Assembly: GCA_030666035.1 (NCBI GenBank) | Contig: DAOUYQ010000006.1 | Span: 1 to 12,659 of the forward strand | Length of the DNA stretch: 12,659 bases | Direction: 5' to 3' | Origin: Microcaldota archaeon | Lineage (GTDB): Archaea > Micrarchaeota > Micrarchaeia > Anstonellales > Bilamarchaeaceae | In this document: positions 1 through 5,846 of the stretch, piece after piece | Position numbering within the stretch: position 1 is the stretch's first letter | How the letters are laid out: every line of letters begins with the position of its first letter | Translations under genes and position numbers: made by a program | Notes under the pieces: generated by a model | Seen by the model: the letters and a program-made list of their open reading frames with translations, nothing else | Told to the model about the DNA's origin: nothing | The model's database searches: none

Positions 1-541
1 CGAATATCAAACATACAGATATAATCGAAACAATTGTTTTTCTCATGCTCAGGGCATAAACCCATTTGATGGAAAGGACATACAATACTAATTCGTAGAT
101 TACAAAAATCCCAATCAATAAAAGAGAAACATCTGTATTGAATATTTTAATGAAATCAACAAATGAAGTAAGGATTGCCATGCCTCCTCCAAATAACATA
201 TGTATGTAAAATAATTGTCCTAGCCTGTCTTTTGTTTTAAACTTCTTGATATTAAACCAATTAATGGCATACATGCATATGTATGAGAATAAAAGAACGA
301 TTGGGGCAGATGCTATGGTCCACCAAGCCTCACTATGCTGCGCTTCCATATCTTCGAAGGTCCATTCAGATAGTGTAAAATCCAGGTGTATTGCAATAAG
401 AATTAAGATGGAACTTATCATCCATGCAAGAAAATAAACAAAAACGCCTTTTTTGACTGTCCCGTCTTTTCTTTTGCAGAATTTTTTTAGATTTGAAGGA
501 ACTAATACTTGAAACATTTTCTCATACATTTCAATTATCAT
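1..541 (-). CDS. Partial polytopic membrane protein, possibly Yip1-like
   Basis: An open frame reads leftwards from the ATG at 541 and has no stop before the window edge, so the C-terminus is missing; 180 codons are visible. The protein begins MIIEMYEKMFQVLVPSN and has a basic cytoplasmic-looking start followed by about five hydrophobic segments (roughly residues 32-53, 73-97, 107-131, 138-161 and 165-180). A Gly-rich FGGGM sits in the third. The layout, with a short soluble start and then a compact bundle of membrane helices, recalls archaeal Yip1-domain proteins, but I see no diagnostic motif. I chose the ATG at 541 because a TATA-like box lies about 25 nt upstream, which suggests a leaderless mRNA; the ATG at 529 is the alternative. 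The gene is divergent from the MBL remnant that follows. That it is coding is fairly sure; the family is a guess. Confidence 0.62.
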   Translation of the reverse strand, partial: MIIEMYEKMFQVLVPSNLKKFCKRKDGTVKKGVFVYFLAWMISSILILIAIHLDFTLSEWTFEDMEAQHSEAWWTIASAPIVLLFSYICMYAINWFNIKKFKTKDRLGQLFYIHMLFGGGMAILTSFVDFIKIFNTDVSLLLIGIFVIYELVLYVLSIKWVYALSMRKTIVSIISVCLIF

Positions 542-560
542 CGAATATATCTGGCAGATG

Positions 561-571
561 AAGTATTTAAG
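561..571 (-). promoter_or_regulatory. TATA box of the left membrane-protein gene
   Basis: On the minus strand this reads CTTAAATACTT, close to the archaeal TATA consensus. Its centre lies about 25 nt before the ATG at 541, so transcription would start at or next to the start codon. Confidence 0.5.
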
Positions 572-596
572 TTTGTCTCCGGCCCCAGCAAATTGG

Positions 597-611
597 CAAA
601 TAATTATAATC
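597..611 (+). promoter_or_regulatory. TATA box kept by the MBL 5' remnant
   Basis: AAATAATTATAATCC is centred about 26 nt upstream of the remnant ATG at 632, the same spacing as at the intact metallo-hydrolase gene. It faces the three-gene operon starting at 766 and is the only good promoter I see for that operon, so a dead gene's promoter may now drive it. Confidence 0.45.
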
Positions 612-631
612 CTGACCTTGGATGTCCACCC

Positions 632-765
632 ATGGTTTCACTTACATTCTATGGAGGCACAGGATGAGGGCCACGGACCGGAGGAGCGCTCAAGCGGAGC
701 TCATCTTGTGGAGGAGAGTGGGCATAATTTTACTGAGAAAGAGGTGGGGGGGCTAATAGGGGATA
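632..765 (+). pseudogene. Decayed 5' and internal remnant of the metallo-hydrolase gene
   Basis: The ATG at 632 opens MVSLTFYGGTG and then a TGA. The intact protein at 7418 begins MVSLTFYGGAG, so this is the same gene start with its promoter attached. The similarity breaks at codon 10/11, where a stem-loop (658-710) begins. From about 705 the DNA again matches the intact gene, this time near codon 225: the stretch GCATAATTTTACTGAGAAAG at 719-738 is shared exactly, encoding HNFTEKE, but in a different frame. Weaker similarity may continue to 765, just before the next start codon. About 210 codons of the original have been replaced by the stem-loop. Unlike the intact gene, this start uses T-ending codons, so it may be an older version of the 5' end. 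Confidence 0.8.
658..710 (+). repeat. Stem-loop at the MBL codon-10 breakpoint, copy 1
   Basis: The arms CACAGGATGAGGGCC (658-672) and GGAGCTCATCTTGTG (696-710) pair over 15 positions with 12 Watson-Crick pairs and one G-T pair, around a 23-nt GC-rich loop containing the palindrome GAGCGCTC. It starts exactly where similarity to the MBL gene ends. Its right arm resembles the right arm of the stem-loop at 2011-2059 (both contain GGAGC, then TCAT, then GAGGAG just outside). Confidence 0.6.
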
Positions 766-1044
766 ATGCCGGAAGAAAAGCTAAGTAAGATTTTTAAGGT
801 TAGGAGTATTAAGCAGTTTGCCGGTGTTGTTGTGGTTGAGGCTAAGATTCTGCTTGGGGGTAAGGACCCACTATCCAAATTTAACATTATTTATGCAAAC
901 TTGCCAATGAAAGAAAGGATACAGATTGTGGTAGTGATAAATGACCAGCCCATCAGCTGGGAAATGGCACATAGGGAGATAAACAACAAGACGAAGCTTG
1001 GGGAAGAGATACTTAAGGTTTTAATAGAGCTTAGGATATTATAA
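766..1044 (+). CDS. Small protein of unknown function, first gene of a caspase-like operon
   Basis: This 92-residue protein (MPEEKLSKIFKVRS...) belongs to no family I can name. It looks like a compact soluble alpha/beta domain: a strand-rich start (GVVVVEAKILL), a central ERIQIVVVINDQPISWEMA segment joining a long hydrophobic strand to a helix, and a charged C-terminal helix. There is no signal peptide or membrane segment. It begins at the end of the MBL remnant and is followed 11 nt later by a second small gene and then a caspase-like peptidase, all on the same strand, so the three are probably co-transcribed. The position suggests a partner or regulator of the peptidase, but that is inference. 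No strong ribosome site precedes it apart from G-rich sequence at 741-762. Confidence 0.75.
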   Translation: MPEEKLSKIFKVRSIKQFAGVVVVEAKILLGGKDPLSKFNIIYANLPMKERIQIVVVINDQPISWEMAHREINNKTKLGEEILKVLIELRIL

Positions 1045-1055
1045 TATGTGGTTAA

Positions 1056-1256
1056 ATGGTGACCGAACAGGAGAGAAAGATAGTTTTGGCCCGGCTGGCC
1101 ACAATGCCCCTGGACCTTGAGCTTTCGCTGGGCAGCATGGGTTCTTTTGACAGGAATAAGCTTATTGAAGAAGTGGAAGCAAACAGCGATGTGGGAGAAC
1201 TTGTTGTAGAAGTATATATAGGATACCTGAGGTCATTCGGGAAGAAGGTCGGTTAA
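1056..1256 (+). CDS. 66-residue acidic protein, middle gene of the caspase-like operon
   Basis: The protein reads MVTEQERKIVLARLATMP, then a short segment LELSLGSMGSF, then an acidic helix (LIEEVEANSDVGELVVEVY) and a basic tail. It appears soluble and mostly helical, with no membrane segment and no cysteine. The length, charge pattern and place before a larger enzyme resemble small adaptor or inhibitor subunits, but I recognise no named family. Its stop TAA abuts the TTG start of the next gene with no gap, which is good evidence for translational coupling. The ATG at 1056 is followed at once by a GTG codon that could also serve as the start. Confidence 0.75.
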   Translation: MVTEQERKIVLARLATMPLDLELSLGSMGSFDRNKLIEEVEANSDVGELVVEVYIGYLRSFGKKVG

Positions 1257-1910
1257 TTGGCAGAATTTTTGATAACTCTCCCGGAACATGATGATGTCAC
1301 GGATTATTGCTCAAACTGGAGCAAGGCAGTGATAGATGTTGCTAAAGAAGAGAACCACAATGTAACAAAGCTTGAGGGCCCTAATGCGACCCGGGCAAAT
1401 TTTGAGAATAGGGTAAAAAAGCAAAAGCCAAAATTTGTCATGTTTAATGGGCATGGGGATTCCAAAAATATTGCCGGGCATTCTGAAGAAATTGTCCTTA
1501 GCTGTGAAACAGAAGCAAAGAATGAAAAACTCACAAAAGGACAGCTCGTATATGCAAGGGCTTGCGATTGTGGTGCGGAACTTGAGCCGGCGTGCGTCAA
1601 CGCGGGGTGCAGAACATTTGTTGGCTATAAGAAAAATTTTGCAATCATAAAAAGCAAAAGCCGTGTGGCCAAGCCGCTTAACGATCCGGTTGCTAGGCCG
1701 TTTCTAGAAATCTCCAATGAAATTCCAATTTTTATCCTCAAGGGCAATACTGTGAAGGAGGCTGTTAAAAAGGCAGACCTGAAGCTTGAAAAGGAAGTTG
1801 AAGCGTTGATGACCAGGGATAGTTTTATAGCCTTCCACATACTTCCTTGGCTGCTCTGGAACAAAAAAGTACGCGTAGTTCTGGGGGATAAGACAGCAAC
1901 TGTGTCCTGA
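1257..1910 (+). CDS. Short caspase-like (clan CD, CHAT-like) peptidase
   Basis: This 217-residue protein carries the two marks of the caspase-haemoglobinase fold in the right order: a hydrophobic strand ending in FVMFNGHGDS, with candidate catalytic His66, then a strand ending in LVYARACDCG, with candidate nucleophile Cys103, followed by a helix and the strand GCRTFVGY. CHAT and related clan CD peptidases have the same His-Gly then Ala-Cys layout. Cys105 and Cys113 lie nearby. The rest (170-217) is a charged helix and a hydrophobic tail (FHILPWLLW), too short to call a membrane anchor. No secretion signal is present, so it should act in the cytoplasm, unlike the other caspase-like protein in this window. 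It starts with TTG immediately after the preceding stop, so it depends on that gene for translation. Substrate and exact family are unknown. Confidence 0.8.
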   Translation: MAEFLITLPEHDDVTDYCSNWSKAVIDVAKEENHNVTKLEGPNATRANFENRVKKQKPKFVMFNGHGDSKNIAGHSEEIVLSCETEAKNEKLTKGQLVYARACDCGAELEPACVNAGCRTFVGYKKNFAIIKSKSRVAKPLNDPVARPFLEISNEIPIFILKGNTVKEAVKKADLKLEKEVEALMTRDSFIAFHILPWLLWNKKVRVVLGDKTATVS

Positions 1911-1949
1911 TTCTTACGCTACAAAAAGAGCAGGAAATCCGCGCTCTCC

Positions 1950-2100
1950 TTTCTAAACTTAAGATTGATGTCTTCACATGACCTCCTTAACTTTCTACGG
2001 CATAGCGATCGCAGTATGGGGCTCAGTAATCGGACTGTGGTCCGGGAGCCTCATACTACGAGGAGAAATCGGCGGAAATAAAACCGTGCCCCTCTTAGAA
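1950..2100 (+). pseudogene. Second MBL 5' remnant with promoter, start codon and GEIGGNK motif
   Basis: From about 1950 the DNA follows the promoter and start of the intact gene: a TATA-like TTCTAAACTTAAG, then ATG at 1978 and the codons for MTSLTFYG (intact MVSLTFYG). A 49-nt stem-loop follows at 2011-2059, after which similarity resumes with GGAGAAATCGGCGG, encoding GEIGGNK as in the intact gene, and continues to about 2095 (T, V, P, then LL). The frame stays open through the stem-loop to a TAA at 2158, but the product would be a 60-residue chimera. It ends against the 3' end of a convergent lipoprotein gene. This copy shows both sides of the codon-10 breakpoint flanking an inserted structure. 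Confidence 0.82.
2011..2059 (+). repeat. Two-tier stem-loop inserted at MBL codon 10/11, copy 2
   Basis: The outer arms GCAGTATGGGGCTC (2011-2024) and GAGCCTCATACTAC (2046-2059) pair with 12 Watson-Crick pairs and one G-T pair out of 14. Inside is a perfect 5-bp stem CGGAC/GTCCG (2031-2035 and 2040-2044) with a TGTG loop. MBL sequence lies on both sides (TTCTACGG before, GAGAAATCGGCGG after), so the structure reads as an insertion into that gene's beginning. Confidence 0.7.
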
Positions 2101-2141
2101 AGCGCGCACAATAACGGAAAGCCCGGTGATTCCTCCAAAAC

Positions 2142-3995
2142 CTACCTGCATTCAATGTAATCTATTTCAAGCTCCCTGGAGATTGCATTCTTGTATGCCC
2201 TATGCGTTCGCTCCCCGGAATAGTCCTTCCCGTTTATCACCAGGGCGGGGGAACCGAAGTGTTCGCTGCTCTGCGCCAGGCTTTTGTCATGGGAGAGAAT
2301 CGTGAATTTTTCGGAATTGAAATTTAAGGATATTTCTGAAGAATCGATTCCCATTCCATCAGCAGCGGTTTTCCAGCAGGTGGCTATGTTTCTCGGGTCG
2401 CAGCGGGTATCTACTTCGGAAACGTATTTGGCCCATGCCAGGGCACCGTACCTCTGGAAAACCATTTTTTCCCTGATATTCTGGTTAAGTTCATACCTTC
2501 CGTGCATAGCACAATAGACTTCGCCACTGTTATTATCTACGATACATTCGGGGTTGTCTGCGTTGTAGGCAGACAAAATGCTCTCATCATAATAGATGTA
2601 AACCGGCTCAAAATAAATGCAGTTTCCAAAGAAGGCAAGTGTATCGGCAAGGGCATCATGTGCGCTGTCTGCAAATGGGCAGGTGCTCATGAGGTAATAT
2701 TTTATTTCAATTTCCGGCTCTTCTGGGAGTTTTGGGGCATTCCAGGCTTTGCAGCAGCAGGAGTAGTTGGCTGGTTCCAGCTCAATAAGGGTGTATGTGC
2801 CGTTGATATTGGAGCAGGCTTCTTCGGTTGCGCCTTCTGCAGGGACTGACCAGTAATCATAATCCGCTCCGGCTTCTTTGCATATTGCTGAGCAGTTTAC
2901 GGAAGCTGCATCGCAGGCATCCCCCAGCCCGTCTTTATCGTAATCCAGCTGGAGGGGGTTGAAGGTGAGTGGGCAATTGTCGATATCGTTGGGGATGCAG
3001 TCAGTATCGGTATCGTTTCCTTCGCATTCTGGGCAATTGGGGCAAAGAGGTTCTGGTTCTGGCTCCGGGGGGAACACGGAAAAAATGGAAATGCAGGAAA
3101 AGTTGTTTTCAAAATCATGGGATGAAACAACAATGCCCTGGATACTGCTGAGGCTAAAGTTCCTGGGGAGAGTGCAGCGCAGGAAGGGTTCGGCCCCTCC
3201 CAGCTTAGAAGAATCGCAATCCAGGGTGCCTTCTGCAGTAATTATGTATGAGGTGCTGCTGGATAAAGAGAGGTCCCCTGGGTATCTATACTCCGTAAAG
3301 CTGAGGGGGATTACCAATTGCGCGGAATCATCCGCCCAGCCAGGAAACAGGAATAGCTGATTCATTTCCATCTGCCCGAAAACATCCGTTGCTTTGTGGG
3401 GGAGTGTGAGGTTGAATCCGATTATTTCCTTTTCGCCTTCCTTTTCAATAAATATTGCGTTGCTGCAGTTGATATTGGAAACAGCGGGCACATGTTCCTC
3501 TTCTAGCAGTTCTGCGTCTTTTGGGAGGTAGATGGTGTAGGTTGGCACCCTTTCCATCTCCGCATCGCAGAGCACAGGCAAGGCTATCCTGATCAGCTCA
3601 TCATTAGAAATCCCTGGATCGATTTGCAGGCTAATGGGTTCACCAGAGAATGCCCACAAAAGAGCCATTAAACGAACTTTTCCTACTGTGTCCAGGCTAG
3701 CATCCTGGGTTTCAGAATGCCCGCAGATTCTTCCGCTCACCAGGTATGCTGCACCATTTTCCAAAGATGGATTATCCTGGCAGTTTTCTATTGTGAAGAG
3801 GTTTATGCCGGATGGGTGCTCAATAAAAACACATCTCTCCTGGTCAAAGAGCCCCACTGATTCATATTGGGAACCAAATGGATAGTCTGATTCATCGTAT
3901 TCAATCACGGCATAATCCCCGTAATCCTCAAAATCGCCTGTACATCCAAAAAGGAGGAGCCCAAGGGCTAAAAACAGGAGATATAAGCGCTTCAT
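2142..3995 (-). CDS. Secreted lipoprotein with calcium-binding repeat and thioredoxin-like domain
   Basis: The 617-residue protein starts MKRLYLLFLALGLLLFGC, a lipoprotein signal whose LFGC lipobox would make Cys18 the lipidated residue. A long Cys-containing extracellular part follows, then a PEPEPEP linker and a Cys-rich knot. Next comes a thrombospondin type 3-like, Asp-rich calcium site (about residues 327-363; motifs NDIDNCP and DYDKDGLGDACD). The C-terminal domain (about 430-617) resembles the DsbA/GILT thioredoxin-like fold: MSTCPFAD has a single Cys439 where redox enzymes have CxxC, and GSPALVING supplies the cis-proline loop. With one active-site Cys it may be a disulfide isomerase-like or binding domain. 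I preferred the start at 3995 over one seven codons earlier because the signal peptide begins there and a TATA-like ATTATAAT lies about 27 nt upstream. Many other cysteines suggest a disulfide-rich surface protein. Confidence 0.85.
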   Translation of the reverse strand: MKRLYLLFLALGLLLFGCTGDFEDYGDYAVIEYDESDYPFGSQYESVGLFDQERCVFIEHPSGINLFTIENCQDNPSLENGAAYLVSGRICGHSETQDASLDTVGKVRLMALLWAFSGEPISLQIDPGISNDELIRIALPVLCDAEMERVPTYTIYLPKDAELLEEEHVPAVSNINCSNAIFIEKEGEKEIIGFNLTLPHKATDVFGQMEMNQLFLFPGWADDSAQLVIPLSFTEYRYPGDLSLSSSTSYIITAEGTLDCDSSKLGGAEPFLRCTLPRNFSLSSIQGIVVSSHDFENNFSCISIFSVFPPEPEPEPLCPNCPECEGNDTDTDCIPNDIDNCPLTFNPLQLDYDKDGLGDACDAASVNCSAICKEAGADYDYWSVPAEGATEEACSNINGTYTLIELEPANYSCCCKAWNAPKLPEEPEIEIKYYLMSTCPFADSAHDALADTLAFFGNCIYFEPVYIYYDESILSAYNADNPECIVDNNSGEVYCAMHGRYELNQNIREKMVFQRYGALAWAKYVSEVDTRCDPRNIATCWKTAADGMGIDSSEISLNFNSEKFTILSHDKSLAQSSEHFGSPALVINGKDYSGERTHRAYKNAISRELEIDYIECR

Positions 3996-4018
3996 GCTTT
4001 TTAATCTGGACGGCAACG

Positions 4019-4026
4019 ATTATAAT
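4019..4026 (-). promoter_or_regulatory. TATA box of the thioredoxin-like lipoprotein gene
   Basis: ATTATAAT is centred about 27 nt upstream of the ATG at 3995, which supports the shorter start and a leaderless mRNA. Confidence 0.4.
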
Positions 4027-4055
4027 GGCTTTTGTGGAAGAAAAGAGAAAAAATG

Positions 4056-4101
4056 GGAGTATGATGGGAACACTCAGAAACCTGGAGCTCCCATGTATTC
4101 C
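4056..4101 (+). repeat. Third stem-loop of the junction family
   Basis: The arms GGAGTATGATGGGA (4056-4069) and TCCCATGTATTCC (4089-4101) pair with 11 matches, two mismatches and a one-base bulge. The left arm shares AGTATG and a following CTCAG with the stem-loop at 2011-2059, and GGAGC precedes the right arm as in both other copies. A compact hairpin, CCGAAG with CTTCGG (4100-4105 and 4110-4115), follows directly. The junction lies between two minus-strand genes. Upstream, TTTTTAATCT (3998-4007) followed by ATGG at 4025 echoes the intact MBL promoter and start, but weakly. Confidence 0.4.
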
Positions 4102-4143
4102 GAAGTGGACTTCGGGGAGTTGTTTACCCAGCCGGATGGACAC

Positions 4144-4968
4144 TCATGATGTGGGAGCCAGGTGAGCGGTCACCAGTATGGCAACACATATTAGGAAGTC
4201 TGTTGGAAAAAAGTGGAAAAGAAAGGAAAGGGCAAGGCCGCCGCCAAGCACAAGTATTGTAAGGGCAGCAATTCCCGGATGGATTTCCTCTCCCGAACAC
4301 TTCCCTATCATGAGCTCGGGGTAATCATTCTTGACTCCCATCCTGTTATTTGAAAGATTGAAGAGGGCAAATAGTGTAAAAACGTAGACTGAGAGGCGAA
4401 GGAAAACCATTCCCCCAAAAAATAAATATGCAAACATCGGCGCGCTTCCAGATTCAGCTTGCAATATGGAGGGGACCAGAATTGAGGCCTGAAAAGAGAT
4501 GAACACTATGGAAAGAAAAACAAACCATATGTAGAATATAATCTTGGAAAGGATGCCTGTTTCTCCGGAAGTAAACGACGAATACAAAATTGCTATTGTT
4601 GGAATGGAGAATAAAACAAGAAGGGGCTGAGAAGTTGTGAATTCTCCCCATGAGCTAAAGAAGATAAACCAGAAAATAATAGTAAAGGGAAGGAGGATCT
4701 TCTCACCTATGCGGGGAAGGGCTTCCTTCCTATATGCAAAAGAAAAATAGAATACGAACATTAGAAGGGATATCATAAAGAGCCCTGCAGCTGCACCAAA
4801 ATCTTTTCCCCCCTGGATGCTGCCCCAAAGAACAAAGAGGGCAAATGCACCCAGGATAATAAATGAGTGCGTGAGAGCGTGCCCCAGCCCCTTTTGCTTA
4901 AGGATGAGGAATGCTTCGGTTGCAATGCCCAACCCGAAAATGATTAGGGACACTGATGCAAGATCCAT
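4144..4968 (-). CDS. Polytopic membrane protein of unknown function
   Basis: The 274-residue protein is hydrophobic along most of its length, with about eight or nine membrane segments (near residues 5-23, 31-51, 57-79, 91-108, 115-132, 143-162, 178-205, and one or two between 233 and 272). The longest loop (206-232: NNRMGVKNDYPE and on) is polar and contains CSGEEIHPG. Scattered acidic and basic residues lie in the loops, with no ATP-binding, transporter or protease motif that I recognise. On the minus strand a TATA-like TTTATTATT (about 4990-4998) lies 26 nt before the ATG, so the mRNA is probably leaderless. The gene stands alone between two junctions, and it does not resemble the membrane protein at the left edge. 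Confidence 0.75.
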   Translation of the reverse strand: MDLASVSLIIFGLGIATEAFLILKQKGLGHALTHSFIILGAFALFVLWGSIQGGKDFGAAAGLFMISLLMFVFYFSFAYRKEALPRIGEKILLPFTIIFWFIFFSSWGEFTTSQPLLVLFSIPTIAILYSSFTSGETGILSKIIFYIWFVFLSIVFISFQASILVPSILQAESGSAPMFAYLFFGGMVFLRLSVYVFTLFALFNLSNNRMGVKNDYPELMIGKCSGEEIHPGIAALTILVLGGGLALSFLFHFFPTDFLICVAILVTAHLAPTS

Positions 4969-5052
4969 GTTGGGATATGGGGCTAAAGAATAATAAATGT
5001 CTGAGCTGGCTCAGTATGAAGAATTGTGGTAGAAATAAACTCCCTGGAAGGC

Positions 5053-5170
5053 AAGGGCGCCAAAATCCAGCTGGACTCCTGGAAAAACAGCTAACTAAAA
5101 GGCCTGGTTGGCCGCAAAAGAGGCTAATTTGGCAGGATTATGGCGGAAACAAAACTATTCTTCTCCAGCA
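5053..5170 (+). pseudogene. Third MBL 5' remnant, in two pieces and reordered
   Basis: Two pieces of the start of the MBL gene can be seen. At 5139-5170 TATGGCGGAAACAAAACTAT encodes YGGNKTI and continues ILLQ-like, matching GEIGGNKILLQ of the intact protein with one extra codon. About 60 nt before it, at 5053-5079, codons for KGAKIQLDS match the intact KTAKIYLDF (about 20 of 27 nt). In the intact gene the second motif comes after the first, so here the order is reversed, as if two truncated copies lay next to each other. The first piece is solid; the second is tentative. The remnant overlaps the last codons and stop of the convergent VOC gene. Confidence 0.6.
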
Positions 5171-5580
5171 GGCCTGTGCCCCAATTCCTGGGAAAACCTT
5201 AAGAGATATCCATCCGGGTCCATCACCAGGAATTCCCGGCAGCCCACCATCAAATCCCCTACATGATAGTAACTATCTTTCAGGGGCAATTTGAGCGGAT
5301 AACTTTTCTTTTCCAGGGCTTTAACAAGCAAATGGACATCACTCACAGTGATCTGGAGGTTTATTCCTCTTCCCCTTGGGTAGTCCAGGGCTCCAGTATT
5401 CCAGGGGGAATTTGGGTTTTCTTCCAGCATAAGCTGGGCTCCTTCCCTGGAGATAAGGGCAAATTCGGGTTCGTTTCTTTTGTATTCCAGCTTGAAACCA
5501 AGAATGTTTATATAAAAATCCAGGCTTTTCTCAAGGTTTGAGACATTAAGTTCCGGAACAAGCTTGTTGAACGTCATCAT
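5155..5580 (-). CDS. VOC-family (glyoxalase/bleomycin-resistance-like) protein
   Basis: A protein of about 141 residues with the paired beta-alpha-beta-beta-beta layout of the vicinal oxygen chelate superfamily. The first half has VPELNVSNLEKSLDFYINIL, LGFKLEY and AQLMLEE; the second has GINLQITVSDVHLLVKAL and ends REFLVMDPDGYLLRFSQELG, the typical closing strands of bleomycin-resistance-type members. It lacks the clear His/Glu metal set of glyoxalase I, so a binding or sequestration role is as likely as catalysis. The length fits the family. The first possible ATG is at 5601, but I prefer the Met-Met at 5580/5577 because family members start just before this strand. A TATA-like TTTAATAAAC lies near 5607-5616. 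The stop codon falls inside the MBL remnant, and the gene is divergent from the acylphosphatase-like gene. Confidence 0.85.
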   Translation of the reverse strand: MMTFNKLVPELNVSNLEKSLDFYINILGFKLEYKRNEPEFALISREGAQLMLEENPNSPWNTGALDYPRGRGINLQITVSDVHLLVKALEKKSYPLKLPLKDSYYHVGDLMVGCREFLVMDPDGYLLRFSQELGHRPAGEE

Positions 5581-5651
5581 AATCCCGTAAATAATTTGCA
5601 AGGAATGTTTATTAAATCCTGTTTCGTTTTTGTTCTGAAAGTCGGGTTAAG

Positions 5652-5783
5652 CTTTTGCACGGGCCTTCAAGGCAACCCTGATAAAACAAGGAATCTTTTG
5701 CACGTTTAGCAAACCAATTAACCAAAATGCATACATTTTAGCAAATCCATTGGACAAAATGCATAGTGGAAACAGTGGAAACC
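5652..5783 (+). repeat. Cluster of short direct and inverted repeats before the acylphosphatase-like gene
   Basis: A 32-nt unit occurs twice in tandem (5705-5736 and 5737-5768), with TTTAGCAAA at the start and CAAAATGCATA near the end of each and about 24 of 32 identical positions. AAAATG CATA CATTTT (5724-5739) is a perfect inverted repeat across the join. CTTTTGCACG occurs at 5652 and 5695, and GTGGAAAC twice in a row at 5766-5783. The cluster lies between two divergent promoters and could be a regulator binding region. Confidence 0.5.
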
Positions 5784-5797
5784 TACCCCAACAAAAG

Positions 5798-5838
5798 AAT
5801 TAAAACAGTTGTTATCGAAACTTATGATGTTAAACGGT
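5798..5838 (+). promoter_or_regulatory. TATA box and GGTG ribosome site of the first acylphosphatase-like gene
   Basis: GAATTAAAAC (5798-5807) lies about 44 nt before the ATG at 5847, and a GGTG site at 5835-5838 sits 8 nt before it. The second acylphosphatase-like gene has the same plan: its TATA box is 43 nt upstream and its leader has nearly the same last bases (ACGGTG, one base, TAAAG, then the start). Confidence 0.45.
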
Positions 5839-5846
5839 GTTAAAGG

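Noticed and set aside
558..788. 76-codon frame across the left MBL remnant
   Set aside because: It strings together unrelated frames of the remnant, the stem-loop and the internal MBL piece; only the HNFTEKEV part matches a known protein.
1927..1947. AGAGC/GCTCT hairpin after the caspase-like gene as a terminator
   Set aside because: The stem is only 5 bp with an 11-nt loop and no T tract follows; it does not meet a reasonable standard for an archaeal terminator.
2005..2012. GCGATCGC palindrome
   Set aside because: It matches the HIP1 octamer of cyanobacteria but occurs once here, in an archaeal context, so it is probably chance.
2001..2065. Integron attC site
   Set aside because: The hairpin geometry and cassette layout suggested it, but the required RYYYAAC and GTTRRRY boxes are absent and there is no integrase in the window.
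2284..3360. Several plus-strand frames of 60-133 codons inside the lipoprotein gene
   Set aside because: They lie antisense to a gene with clear signal peptide and domains, and their translations are low in complexity and have no start signals.
3994..4146. 50-codon plus-strand frame ending VDFGELFTQPDGHS
   Set aside because: It overlaps the lipoprotein start codon and two hairpins and has no ribosome site; the resemblance of VDFGELF to the MBL motif LDFGQEF rests on about 8 nt inside a palindrome.
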